From assembly GCF_003576645.1 (NCBI RefSeq), contig NC_044929.1, positions 6,533,314-6,597,313 of the forward strand: DNA of 64,000 bases, in the 5' to 3' direction. Positions 23,700-35,167 of the stretch are shown piece after piece (positions within the stretch are counted from its first letter, which is position 1; the number at the start of each line of letters is the position of its first letter). This DNA is from Ipomoea triloba. Its lineage: Eukaryota; Streptophyta; Magnoliopsida; Solanales; Convolvulaceae. The notes beneath the pieces are model-generated. The model worked only from the letters and a program-made list of their open reading frames with translations. It was not told the origin of the DNA and did not search any database. A program made the position numbers and the translations under genes.

Positions 23700-25050
23700 C
23701 CCATTAGGTTAATAGTATATTTCTGTATAAATAGTAGATATATGTATAATTCTTTTGAGAGAACATAATGAATCCATTTATTTTTCACATGTATTAGAGT
23801 CTAAACCCTAAATAAACCCTAGTTTTTCCCCGCTGTCGCGACTGCCCATCTCGTTTCGACGCATTTGTGGCTGTTATTTGAAGAAACTACCATCACAGCC
23901 TTACTCGGAACCTCATCGCGAGCCTTCGTTGGAAGTCCGACCAACTAACTTCGCCGCACGTGCCGCCACGCGCCACCACTCTCCGCCGTTAGTTTCTTCA
24001 TTTTCTAACCAGATCTCCTCCTCCTGACCTCCGTTCAAGATTTTGTTACCACCATTAGACTCACCTTAAAGAGGTGCTCCTGAGAGTGTTTTCAGATCTT
24101 TAGTCTACGCCGGTCAACGTCCCTTGAGGCATTTTTCTTGCCCTTTTCTGAATAATATTATAGCTTCATCTCTCACAATTGGTACCTCCTCTCTGTTGTG
24201 TCTCTCTCTAGCTAGTACCACAAGTACTTGGATTCCAGACACAGGTACCTCAGTTCATATTTCTGATAATTTATCCTTTATGACTAATGTCACAATGTCT
24301 AAGGCTTTTCCCATGGTTACCTTAGTTAATGGTCATCCAACACCAGCTGCCGGTGTTGGTCAAGCTTCGCTTATGCCATCTTTTTCCTTAAAGTCAGTTT
24401 TATATGTTCCTAATAGTCATTTCAACCTTTATCTCTGTAAGTAAAATCACTCGTACCCTTAATTGCTCCATAACATTTTGTGCTGATTCGATTATTGTGC
24501 AAGATTGTAGTACGAGGAAGGTAACTGGTATTAGGATTTTGCCTCTATTACCCCCTTCGCAGTGATCTTGTTGCCTGTGCTTCTGCAGATTCTCACATAC
24601 TTCTACATAGTTGTTTGGCCCACCCTAGTCCCTCCAAACTTTGACGAATGGTTCTAGGTCTGTCTATAGAGTCATTAGACTGCGACTCTTGTCACCTTGG
24701 AAAGAAATTACATAAGTTCTTTTCCACGGAGAGTCAATAATTGGACTGCGTCTCTTTTTGATTTAGTTCATACTGATGTTTGGGGTCCATGTCATGCCAA
24801 TTCTACTTTGGGGTTTCGTTACTTTGTCACTTTTACGTATGATTATTCTAGGTGTATTTTGGTATTCCTTATGAAAATATCGTTTTGAGTTATTCTAGAT
24901 TTTTCAAAATTTTTGTTGTGAAATACAAACTCAATTTGGTAAACCAATTCGTGTTCTGCGTAGTGACAATGCTAAGGAATATCTCTCTAATCCCTTTTAG
25001 TCCTATATGACCTCTCGGCGTATGTTACACCAACGGCTGTGTGTTTACAA
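23700..25050 (+). pseudogene. Degenerate Ty1/copia fragment
   Basis: A TGTATTAGAGTC stretch near 23788 resembles a decayed copia primer-binding site after an LTR end. Coding remnants at 24190-24440 contain the protease signature WIPDTGTSVHISDN (normally DTGAS.H) and the segment LYVPNSHFNLYL. At 24640-24890 an integrase-like stretch reads LFDLVHTDVWGPCH…YDYSR. Stops and frameshifts separate the pieces, and reverse transcriptase is absent. It is unrelated in sequence to the Sirevirus at the right end. Confidence 0.75.
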
Positions 25051-25158
25051 GAACTAAAATTTAAAGTTTAGTTATATAAAAATGAAATAAAACATACAAT
25101 TTAATCCGTCAAACAAACTAAAAAAATATTCAATTTATAACATTTATAAAATGATAAA

Positions 25159-25458
25159 GGGTGTGTTTGGTTCGCACATGAGAATCGGAATCGGTATGGG
25201 TATCAAATACTTGGTAAGAGTAATGGGTTTTGGTGAAAGTAATTTGCATTTTTGGTAGTAGGGTGGAATGAGAATGATTATTAATAGTTGGGGAAGAAAG
25301 TAGGAAGTGAAATGAAACCCTTATTTCATTAGGGTATGAGTTTTCCCATTAATGGGGTATTTCACACCCAAAGTAGTATTCTAAAACCTATCAACCAAAC
25401 AATAATAATTACTTTGATACCCATACCTTATGCCTAAACCCACTAACCAAACACACCC
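25159..25458. mobile_element. MITE, GGGTGTGTTTGGTT family (copy 1)
   Basis: 300 bp with inverted ends GGGTGTGTTTGGTT and AACCAAACACACCC, flanked by AAA on both sides. It is related, in inverse orientation, to 30749-31052. No coding sequence is present. Confidence 0.85.
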
Positions 25459-25943
25459 AAAGTAATATTAAAAAATCATAATTAAAGAAATCCATACTAG
25501 TTTTTAAAATAAAATTAAACACAATAAAAGCTCAAATTTCATATATTGTTGAACATCAATAATTGGTGTAGGATTTTAGCCTAATGTAGTAAGTTCATTA
25601 TTAGTCATGTTCATTGATATCTTTTGTAATATCATTCATGCCAATGGTTCTTAGCGGATTATAAACAGGTTTGTGTAAACGGGTTCGTGTAAACAAGTTG
25701 TACAATATTAAGGGTTAAACGAGTTCTTAATAGGTTTACCGGGTTGACCCATTAAGACACGAAATATAATTGAGTCCTTAACGGGTCAATCTGTTAACAA
25801 CCCGTGACATGTTAAGGTTAAATAGTAACCCGTTATTTTCGTGTTCGGTTTTGTGTCTTGTTAATAAGTCGTGTTCATAATTGCTAGATCTATTAGTATG
25901 TCATGTGCCTTCAATTTATTTACTGGTACATAAATCATTGGCA
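25459..25943. other. Intergenic DNA with decayed repeats
   Basis: No gene is seen. 25660-25890 carries AACGGGTTCGTGTAAAC, ACCCATTAAGACACGAA and similar words related to 21480-21680. Confidence 0.45.
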
Positions 25944-26368
25944 AATTATGCTATAAGGTGGACCCATGTCCATGTTCACAATATAAAAACTCCATGTTCA
26001 CAATATAAAAACTCCATGTTAACAATTTTAGAACTCTATATTTCACAATTTTAAATCTCAATATACAAAATTACATTACTCAATATGTACAATTTTTGAA
26101 CTCTATATTCACAATTTTGTTATATAGATTCAAAAATTGTGTTATACTAATGAATATAGAGTTCTGAAATTGTGAATATTGAGTTATGAAATTGTGAACA
26201 TAGAGTTATAAAATTGTGAACATAAAGTTTTAAAATTGTTAATATGGAGTTAAAAAACTGTGAACGTAGAGTTCAAAAACTGTAAATATAGAGTACTAAA
26301 ATTGTGAACATGAACATGAACATGAGTACATTTTGCAAGATGGATATGGGTCCATGGCATAACAACCA
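25944..26368. mobile_element. Foldback element built from ~22 bp sub-repeats
   Basis: The outer ends TTATGCTATAAGGTGGACCC and GGGTCCATGGCATAA are inverse. The left arm is a series of units like TGTTCACAAT..AAAACTCCA. The right arm is a series of the inverse, ATTGTGAACATAGAGTT. The centre is AT-rich. This layout matches foldback-type elements with iterated arms. No coding capacity is present. Confidence 0.7.
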
Positions 26369-26379
26369 TAAATCATTAA

Positions 26380-26779
26380 GGGTGTGTTTGGAAAGCTGGA
26401 AAATGATTTCTGGAAAATAAGTCATTTTCCATAAAACATTTTCCTTTCTTGTGTTTGGCTACAAAGCAGAAAACTGTCTTTGAGTGTTTGGTTCATTTTC
26501 CAGAAAATAGACAGGAAAATGAACAGAATTGTATAATTGAATATTTTAATTAATTTATTTAAATATAACAACATTTATAACAAATATAACAATCAACAAA
26601 ATCACAACAAAAATATTAAAAAAAATAATAATAAAAATAAAACATGCTGGTGGTTTCACGGAAACTAGTGACCGACTGGTCACTGGTTTCAAGATGCTAT
26701 TTACCATTGACTCTATTTTTCCCCTCCTTCCCAAACACCAAAAACCCGTAAATCATTTTCCGGGTTTCCAAACACACCC
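26380..26779. mobile_element. MITE with GGGTGTGTTTGGAAA ends
   Basis: 400 bp, starting GGGTGTGTTTGGAAAGC and ending GGGTTTCCAAACACACCC. It is flanked by a TAA target duplication (26377-26379 and 26780-26782). A 3 bp TAA/TTA duplication points to PIF/Harbinger-type mobilisation. A truncated relative is cut by the hAT element at about 13003-13048. Confidence 0.85.
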
Positions 26780-27049
26780 TAAGTATAGGTATAAAATATG
26801 TCAATTGTAGCTTAGATTATGTGTCGCTCTCCCTCCGTACCTGTATACTCCGTATAACTATATACTTGTTGATTTGCTAAATACCAGAATTTGGTCTGGT
26901 ATTCACGAATACTTTGTTATATAAGAGTGAATATTTTAAAGGAGACCCCAATTTTTCTGCCCGACATATTGTGTTAGTGGATGTATGCTTGTTTTTATTT
27001 TCCTTTTTTGAAAGCAAGAAGCAGAGGAGATCCATCCTTGTTGTAAACG

Positions 27050-29278
27050 ATGCAGTCAAGCCTCAGCAGAACTAAAATTTTCAAGCAAAATCTAAGGATA
27101 ACCCAATTGGGGAAAACGGGCCAAATCGAAGAGGCCATTAGAGTATTCAAGAAAATCACTCACCCCAACACTGTCACCTACAACTCCATGATCTCTGCCT
27201 ACGCAAAAAATGGCAGAATAAAGCAGGCACGTGTGCTGTTTGATAAAATGCCGCATAAGAACTTGGTTTCTTGGAACACATTGATAAATGGCTACATATA
27301 CAACGATCAGATTGAGCAAGCCTGCAAACTGTTTGAGAAAATGCCTCAACGGGACTTTTTCACGTATGCATTGATGATTACTTGCTATTCACGTAATGGA
27401 GCGCTTGATAGGGCAAGGAACATTTTTTATTCACTTCCTGATATGAGTAACGTGGCTTGTTGGAATGCAATGATTACCGGTTATGTGAAGAACGGGAGGT
27501 TGAGTGAAGCTAGGAAATTATTCGATAGGATGCCAGTTAGGAATTTAGTTTCATGGAATTCAATGCTTTCAGGTTATACCCAGAATGGGGAAATGGAACT
27601 TGGACTGAAGTTTTTCAATGAGATGGAAGAGAAGGATATTGTTTCTTGGAACATGGTGGTGTGTGGGTTTGTTGAGCTGGGTGACCTGGATTCTGCTTGG
27701 GAATTCTTTGAGAAGATTCCTTGTCCAAATGTTGTTTCTTGGGTGACAATGTTGAGTGGATATGCAAGATATGGGTGTGTATTGGAGGCTCGGAGGGTGT
27801 TTGACCAAATGACAGAAAAAATTTTGGTTGCTTGGAATGCAATGTTGGCTGCATATGTTCACAATTCCCTCATTGACGAGGCATGTAATTTGTTTGATAA
27901 AATGGCAGAAAGAAATGCAGTTTCTTACACCACCATGATTAGTGGCTTTGTCCGTGTTGGAAAGCTTGAGGAAGCAAAGAACTTGTTAGATGCAATGCCA
28001 TACCAAAATGTGGGTGCACAAACTGCAATGATTTCAGGATATGCGCAACATAATATGATAGATGAAGGTCGTAAAATCTTTGATCAGATGAGCTCTCGTG
28101 ACATTGCATGTTGGAATACAATGATTACAGGTTATGCTCGGTCTGGAAAAATGGATGAAGCTTTCTATTTATTTAAAAAGATGGAACACAAGAGTGTAGT
28201 TATTTGGAACACTATGATAGCTGGGTATGCCCAAGCAGGACAAATGGAAAATTCATTTGAGATGTTTGAGAACATGAGAGAAAGGAATGTTATTTCTTGG
28301 AACTCTCTTATTTCAGGTTTTACACAAAATGGTTTGTATGTGGATGCGGTCAAGTCTTTTGTTTCAATGTCTCGTGAAGGCAAGAAACCCGATCAGTCTA
28401 CATTTACTTCTGCATTAAGTTCGTGTGGGAATCTTGCTCTTGAGTGTACTGGGAGACAACTTCACCAGGCAATTATCAGAAGTGGGTTTGCAAAAGATTT
28501 ATCTATTTCTAATGCCTTAATCACAATGTATGCAAAATGTGGAAATATCTTCAATGCCAAAAAGGTGTTCCATGATCTTGAGAATGCAGATGTTGTGTCC
28601 TGGAATTCCTTGATTGCCGGGTATGCTTTAAATGGATATGGGAAAGAGGCAGTCAAACTTTTCCAAGATATGGAAGGAAAGGGGATGGATCCCGACGAAG
28701 TCACCTTTGTCGGAATTCTGTCTGCATGTAACCATGCTGGCTTAATTGATCTTGGTGTAAATTTATTTGAGTCAATGAGTAAAAAGTACCCTATAGAACC
28801 CCTTACTGAACATTATGCCTGTATGCTTGACTTGCTTGGCCGAGCAGGCAGGTTAAAAGAAGCCTTTGAGTTGGTAAGTAAAATGAAAGTGAAAGTTACA
28901 CCAGGAATATGGAGTTCTCTACTATGGGCTTGTCGAATGCATAAAAATGCAGAGCTTGCTAGCTTTTTTTCTAAGAAGCTCATTAAAATCGAACCTCATA
29001 AAACGTCAAATTTGGTGCTTGTTGCAAACATGTATGCTGAGATCGGGAAATGGAATGAGGTGGAAAGAGTTAGGGAAACAATGATCGATAAAAGAGGGGT
29101 GAAACAACCAGGGTGTAGCTGGATTGAAGATAAAAATCAGTTAATTGTGTTTCTTGCTGATGATGACTCGAGAGCACAGAAAATGGAGATTCGTGATACA
29201 CTGAAGAGTCTAACTGCACAGATGATGGATGCAGTTTGTATACCAGTTGGTAGATCATCTTTTCTTGATATAGGTTGA
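27050..29278 (+). CDS. Pentatricopeptide repeat protein, PLS class, E/E+ type
   Basis: An intact, intronless 742-residue frame. Residues about 20-640 are a continuous run of roughly 31-residue PPR units, most with the WN.MI/YAR.G signature of the PLS class. Examples are SWNTLINGYIYNDQIEQACK and CWNAMITGYVKNGRLSEARK. The C-terminal part (residues ~590-742) contains YACMLDLLGRAGRLKEA, SSLLWACRMHKN and KQPGCSWIE, typical of E and E+ motifs. The protein stops without a DYW deaminase domain. PLS proteins of this type bind single-stranded organellar RNA, one base per repeat, and mostly act as C-to-U editing factors in mitochondria or plastids. They recruit a deaminase in trans when DYW is missing. 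The N-terminus MQSSLSRTKIFKQ is basic and could be part of a targeting peptide. The best resemblance is to proteins of the At4g02750 type, but the RNA target is unknown. Confidence 0.93.
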   Translation: MQSSLSRTKIFKQNLRITQLGKTGQIEEAIRVFKKITHPNTVTYNSMISAYAKNGRIKQARVLFDKMPHKNLVSWNTLINGYIYNDQIEQACKLFEKMPQRDFFTYALMITCYSRNGALDRARNIFYSLPDMSNVACWNAMITGYVKNGRLSEARKLFDRMPVRNLVSWNSMLSGYTQNGEMELGLKFFNEMEEKDIVSWNMVVCGFVELGDLDSAWEFFEKIPCPNVVSWVTMLSGYARYGCVLEARRVFDQMTEKILVAWNAMLAAYVHNSLIDEACNLFDKMAERNAVSYTTMISGFVRVGKLEEAKNLLDAMPYQNVGAQTAMISGYAQHNMIDEGRKIFDQMSSRDIACWNTMITGYARSGKMDEAFYLFKKMEHKSVVIWNTMIAGYAQAGQMENSFEMFENMRERNVISWNSLISGFTQNGLYVDAVKSFVSMSREGKKPDQSTFTSALSSCGNLALECTGRQLHQAIIRSGFAKDLSISNALITMYAKCGNIFNAKKVFHDLENADVVSWNSLIAGYALNGYGKEAVKLFQDMEGKGMDPDEVTFVGILSACNHAGLIDLGVNLFESMSKKYPIEPLTEHYACMLDLLGRAGRLKEAFELVSKMKVKVTPGIWSSLLWACRMHKNAELASFFSKKLIKIEPHKTSNLVLVANMYAEIGKWNEVERVRETMIDKRGVKQPGCSWIEDKNQLIVFLADDDSRAQKMEIRDTLKSLTAQMMDAVCIPVGRSSFLDIG

Positions 29279-29544
29279 TTGATCTCATCTTGAATCTTGA
29301 TATAGAACTTTTAGGAAGCTCAATGGAGCAATCCCTAAATTTTGAGATCTTGTAGCTTGTTCATGGGGTCGATCTTAATAAAGGGTACAGAACAGAACAG
29401 AATACTATTTCTTGATTTCAGCTGATTACTATTCATTTCTAAATGTTGTGATCATGAGAGCCTTGATCAGTTGAGCAGTTGCAACAATGGAAGCAGAAAC
29501 CTCTTCAAATGGCTACTTCTAATTGGTTCCTTCACTCTCTTTTT
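29279..29544 (+). other. 3' flank of the PPR gene
   Basis: Probably the 3' UTR: AATAAAGG at about 29377 is a plausible polyadenylation signal. No gene is seen. Confidence 0.4.
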
Positions 29545-29560
29545 ATGTGTATGTTTCTTT

Positions 29561-29732
29561 TTTTTTTTTTTTTGAGCTCTACTGACTCTGTTACATTGTA
29601 GTATCTGTTCATAACTACTTTCTCAACCTACTGAAGTACGAAGAGTCAACAGATGCCTTCACTGAGGCTCGAACCCACTCCCTTCCACATGGGAGTGTAC
29701 ACCGGATGCCGCTTGACCACAAGGTCTTTGGC
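29561..29732 (-). mobile_element. tRNA-derived SINE, full length
   Basis: Read on the minus strand, the element starts GCCAAAGACCTTGTGG. It has a pol III A-box-like TGGTCAAGCGG and a B-box-like GGGTTCGAGCC, and it ends in an A tract (T run at 29558-29573 on plus). It is flanked by a perfect 16 bp target duplication, ATGTGTATGTTTCTTT, at 29545-29560 and 29733-29748. It lies about 280 bp downstream of the PPR stop codon. Confidence 0.88.
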
Positions 29733-29793
29733 ATGTGTATGTTTCTTTAATTATGAAAGAGAAACTTCTTTTATCTTCTACTTATATTTATAT

Positions 29794-30191
29794 GAGTTTA
29801 TTATCAAAATGGTCCCTCGACTATTGTGGAATTATCAATTTGGTTCTCAACAATTTTTCGTGATCAATTAAGTCTCTTGACTTTGAAAAATTTAACCAAT
29901 TTGGTCCTCCGTTTATTTTCCCGTTAAACATCCGTTAAATCGGAACCAAATTGATTATTTTGCTATAGTTAAGGGACCAAATTGGTAATTAATTTTTCAC
30001 TGAAATGGTCCATTGACTATAGCAAAATTACCAATTTGGTCCCTATTTAACGAATGTTTAACGGCAAAATAAACGGAGGACCAAATTGGTTAAAATTTTC
30101 AAAGTCGAGGGACTTAATTGGACACAAAAAATTATCGAGGACCAAATTGATAATTTTGCAATAGTCGAGGGACCATTTCGGTAATAAACTC
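29794..30191. mobile_element. Foldback/MITE, 398 bp near-perfect palindrome
   Basis: The left arm starts GAGTTTATTATCAAAATGGT and the right arm ends with its near-perfect inverse, GGACCATTTCGGTAATAAACTC. Almost the whole element folds back on itself. Internal words such as ACCAAATTGGT recur. There is no coding sequence. Confidence 0.85.
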
Positions 30192-30745
30192 TTGTTTTTA
30201 GACAAATGTTAAGATTTGGACCTATTAAATTTTATATTCTTTTAAGATACTATGTTTGGATATTTCGGTTCAACCTAGCATCTATCAGTTCTTATACCGT
30301 GGACCATGGTCCACAATATAATTTGCGAGCATCTAGTTACAGTTAGTTTAAATGTGACGGTTTAATCCTCGTGGTCGTTAAAGATTTTTATTTGTTTTGC
30401 AAGTTGGAATATTGCTAGTTTCTAAATAAAATCATTTCTTATTTTGGGAAGTTCTAGTTATAGGAGTTTCTATTTTTTAGTAATACTATTTATAGTAAAT
30501 TTCGGGAATTGAATTTTGATGGTTTGAAGAGTTTGATAACTTACGGTTTGGAAGAATTTCATGCAATTGACTATTTATTTATTTGGAATTATTTGGCGAT
30601 TTGATTGATCCTCAACTTCTGAATAAAAATATGACAATTTTTCAAAAAAAAAAATAAAAAATAAAAATATGACAATTGAGTCTATTTGATGCTATATAAT
30701 GGGTATGGTAAAGCTGTATTAAAAGTTGGAAATCTCAGCACAAAA
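30192..30745. other. Intergenic DNA
   Basis: No gene is seen. ACCGTGGACCATGGTCCACAAT near 30297 is a short palindromic word shared with other repeat edges, for example near 31240. Confidence 0.45.
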
Positions 30746-30748
30746 TTA

Positions 30749-31052
30749 GGGTGTGTTTGGTTGGTGGGTTTAGACATAAGGTATGAGTATCAAGTGATTG
30801 TTATTATTTGGTTGATAGATTTTTAGAATACTACTATGGGTTTGGAATACCCTATATATTAATGGGAAAACCCATACCCTAATGCAATAAGGGTTTCACT
30901 TCCCTTCCTCCTTTCTTCCCCAACTATTAATAATCATTCTCATTCCACCCTACTACCAAACATGCAAACTACTTTCATCAAAACTCATTACTCTTACCAA
31001 GTATTTGATACTCATACCGATTCCGATTCCCATGTGCGAACCAGACACACCC
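30749..31052. mobile_element. MITE, GGGTGTGTTTGGTT family (copy 2)
   Basis: 304 bp with ends GGGTGTGTTTGGTTGG and AACCAGACACACCC. It is flanked by TTA on both sides (30746-30748 and 31053-31055), the PIF/Harbinger target preference. It is similar in inverse orientation to 25159-25458. Confidence 0.88.
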
Positions 31053-31055
31053 TTA

Positions 31056-31995
31056 AAATGTTTGTCCTTTTGATATGAATTATGTGCTAGGCACCAAAAT
31101 TTATCACCATGTGCTAGTATATGAATTATGATATTATTTTTAACAAAACGAGATTGAGTTGGCCAATCAATATTGTAATGTCAAATGGCCGAATTGATTT
31201 GCTACGGATTTGGAGTGCTTTGACAAACATTATTCCATGGAACATGGTCCATATATTTGTGTAAACTATAAATAAAAATTATATTTTTAATATATTAAAA
31301 GTACATTATTTGAAAGTACATAATTTTTAATATATGATCAAATAATATACATTCAGTGCACAAATAATGTATTTTTAGTATATTAAGAAAGTATATTGTA
31401 TTTATGGTCAACACAATAATTGTTGGTTGGAATTTAGACCCAAGTGGTTTAAATAAAAGAGTTTTGGGTGCTTAAATTTTGTGCATGGGCTTATCAAGGT
31501 GGTGATCTTGATGGACTGTAGATTTGAAATGGAGGAATTGAACCTGCATCATATTCTGGACTGCCTGGGTCGACTGGAATTTGGAACTGCATTTAATTAG
31601 CCAGATAGGATTAATAAATTTTACATTTAAAAAAGGAAAAATGTGCAAATAGGCTCCTAAACATTTCACGAAAAGTCAATTAGGCTCATAAATAGGGTCA
31701 GCCCATAAATTAGAAAACAATGAAAAGTATGAAGAAAACGAAAATAAAACTTTCAACTTCAGAGCCGGTGAAGCGTCGCTGGTGGTGGACGCTGGTGGGG
31801 AGATGAGGGTGGTGGACGCTGGTGGATAGACGGTGGTGGTGGACGCTGGTAGAGTGATAAGGAAGTTTTTCACGCGTCCATCAAGTATCAAATTATAGTA
31901 TATGGTTTAGATATCGATGACTTTTGTAATGTTAGGAATTGATGCTATGTGGAGTTAAGCACAAGCTAAAACTACTCTTTTAGAAATTAGGCCTA
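31056..31995. other. Intergenic DNA
   Basis: No supported gene. A GC-rich patch at 31765-31850 has three to four imperfect copies of GGTGGTGGACGCTGGTGG. The minus-strand translation is a short Pro/Ser/Thr repeat without known homology. Confidence 0.45.
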
Positions 31996-31999
31996 TCGA

Positions 32000-34528
32000 T
32001 AATGAGTTGGTGGATATGGTTTAGCAAAAAAACAAATTAGACAAGTAAAACAAAAGAGTGGGACTTGGTTGGTACAAGCTAAGATGCCAATTATTCTTCT
32101 AAGGATTAAGGGATTAAAACAAGGCATAGGATAAGTGAGATGCACAAAAAGTGTCCAAATACCACTCTCATAGCTATTTGGACTTGCAACCTCACCTTGA
32201 ACTCCACTCTCGTGGCAATTCAACCTAAAGTTGCCCAAACAAGAACACAAAGCATAAATTCTCCTTAATACCCGAAATACTCTCGTATTGGGCATCAAGT
32301 GTGTGAATGTGTCGCTAGTGTACAAGCTCTACTCTCGTAGCAACAAACACACTCCAAATCATGCATATAATAGGGATCCAACAATTATACACAATTTCAC
32401 AACAAACCCAATTCACACAACTAACCCTAGAACACCCAAATAATCCCCTTTATACAATTCAACTCATATAGGCATCAATAGCAAGAAATCAAACCAAATC
32501 CTAGTCTCAAATGGCTTAGCTACTCATAATATAACAATAGATGCAAAATATTAAAGAAAGTAATTGAAAGCATAAATGGAAATCAAAGGAAAGAGATGGG
32601 TAAGAAAAACTTCTCTATTGAGCTTTTGAATCCAATATTTGTTATGTTCTTGATGCTTAATTGGAAGTGAAGAGAAACTAGTAATCTACCATATTCTAAG
32701 CTATTCTAAGCAAACCCTATCTAGGAAGTGAAAAGAAAATGAAAGATGTATTTTTGGGTGGAAGAAATCCCCTTTTAAAGGGTAAAAATGGGCCTGTCAA
32801 ATGTTGCAGAGGCTAGCCACGGGTGTGGTCACGCCCGTGGCCAAACCCGTGGCCAGAAGTGGTGAGCTTACTGCCCAGTGGCCAGCAGGCAGTGTGCACT
32901 CTACACACAATGTCGGTCTTCTAGGCTATTTTTCACCCTTGAATCCTTTGAATTAGCATTTGTGATCTTCATCAAAGTTGTAGCCCTTCAAGTTAGCTTT
33001 CTAATGACATAAAAATAACTTGATTTGGACAATCCTACGCAGAGATATAGCCAAAAGATCGAGCAGTGGACGAGTTGTGCGAGAATTTCAACTTCTTGCT
33101 CTTTTGCTCAACTTTTGCCTTTGTTTGTCCAAATGACCCTAACCATTGAAGGCACCACAATTTGGCTCTCTAAGAGGTGTTTCATCCATCTTCATAGCTT
33201 CTCATTGACTCTCATTGACTCTACATGCATACGAAATACTCCAAAAATCATTCAATTCATCTAAATTATCAAGAATTACACATAAACACACACATGAATT
33301 AAATGTGGAACATTCTGGGTAAAATTATAACAAATGAAAAGGAAAATAAGCTTAAATGCAAGGTGAAAACAAGAACATTTTGGCACTTATCAACTCCCCC
33401 ACACTTAAGCCTTTGTTTGTCCTCAAGCAAACACAAGAAATAAATTTCCAACCTAGCAATGAAATTGATCATACTCCCACTTTGCACAACCTATCAAACC
33501 ACAATCAAACTTGCTACAACACAACTTGTTTCAAGAATTGCCTTAGCTTGACACACAAGTTTCATTCTCATGCCAATAACCAAGCACCAAAATCATTAAA
33601 GTGTGTAAGGATCAAGTGTGCACAAATACTAAGTTGAGATTATGCAAAACTTGACTTTGAATCAGATTCCATAGGCTTGCCCTTCATACTCCCACTAGCT
33701 CAACTCTACAATTGCATGCTAAGATCAAGTAGGACTTTTATTTGACTTATAATGGGGCTAAGGGTGTTTGGTTAACAAAGAAAGGGTATAAGAATAAAGC
33801 AAATGAGAGAACTTCACATTAATTCACAATTGGAGCTAGAAGAGATATAACTTCTATGGACTAAGGAGCAAAAAAGACTTAAAGACAGAACAAACCTCTA
33901 AAGTGGTGGGGTAGATCACAACTTACGAAACAAACTTCAAACTTTTATTCAACTTCTTTTTTTCTTTTCAGTTTTTTTTCTCATTTCATTCTTTTCAACA
34001 TTTTTTTCTCAATTTTCTAAACATCACCATTTTTTTTCGTTTTAAAACAATAAACAAACATTATTCTCAAGACCCCACACTTAGACAAACTTATCAAGAG
34101 AATTGCTAACAAAACAAACTCCAATAAAGATATATTCCATGAAAAAGAACAAATGCTCTATTCTCTCAAGGGTGGAGGGAAACATTTTGGCTAATGTTTA
34201 AGGGTTAAATGATGAGATTTAACACAAGAAAAATAAACACAATGAAGGTTTAAGTGCTTAGCACTTATTGAACAAAACACAAGGCTCAACGGGGACAACT
34301 AAGGGTAAAACATATGTGTAAAAGGTAGGCTTAAAGGCTTGAGCTAAACAAAAATGACCTAAATAATTTCAAAACATGTTAATCTTAGACTTCACTTGAA
34401 GAGTAATGAGGCAAGTTCTAGCAAAACAACCATCACCGAAATCTCACATAAACCTCCACTAGCAATGCACAACACACTAGATCAAGAATTGATTCAATTA
34501 TTAAGAAGTTAACAAGGTCATTGCAAGA

Positions 34529-34612
<84 letters not shown>

Positions 34613-35167
34613 CAATCATGTTTTTCAAATAAAAAATAAAAAATATATATATCAATCATGTAGAACCCCCTTGGCTCATCAATCACAAGTCGAATTGCAA
34701 TAAGTTCCACCAAATCAAACCACAAATCAACAAAGAGGGAGTAATCACAACTTCAAGTATAGAAAGGCAATTTATCCAACACTAACCACAATGAGTCATC
34801 CAAGTAAAGCTTCAAAAAGTTTCAAAAAAAAATTCAAAGATTTCCCCAATATTTGTCCAACCCCACGCTTAGAAATTACATCGTCCTTGATGTAAAAGAA
34901 AATGAAGCACAAGGGGAAATGGTAGTACAATAATCACAAAGAGCACAATCTCTACTATCTATACCAAGTAAAACACTATACACAATTTAAAGAAAGTAGA
35001 GAAGGAAGGTGAAACTCCCCTAATGAATCTTCTTGTGGCAAAGAATCATCATGAAGCATTCTTGGAATTGAGCATACTCCATAGTGTCATTCCTAGAGTC
35101 AAGAGAAATATACATGGAAACACAAGTGAAAGCATGATATATCAAAAAAAAAGTGTAAAGAAAAATC
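32000..35167 (-). mobile_element. Second Athila-like LTR remnant, minus orientation
   Basis: Read on the minus strand, the sequence GCTTGAGGACAAACAAAGGC, then AAGTGTGGGGGAGT (33393-33410) and an LTR starting TGATAAGTGCCAAAATG reproduce the Athila-type 3' end seen at 18361. The LTR occupies about 32000-33392 (left edge uncertain). Non-coding internal sequence runs from 33393 to a sharp junction at 35167. No gag or pol is present. The ACCCCACACTTAGAC at about 34070 and CCCCACGCTTAGA at 34860 are further polypurine-like relics. Confidence 0.65.
34531..34606. repeat. (AT)38 microsatellite
   Basis: Uninterrupted AT run inside the Athila-like remnant. Confidence 0.97.

Noticed and set aside
29650..29732. 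A tRNA gene
   Set aside because: A and B boxes are present, but the sequence does not fold as a cloverleaf with matched acceptor arms. The A tail and target duplications show a SINE.
34433..34703. Open frames of repeated Tyr-Ile on both strands
   Set aside because: Pure translation of the (AT)n microsatellite. The same holds for 4683-4865.
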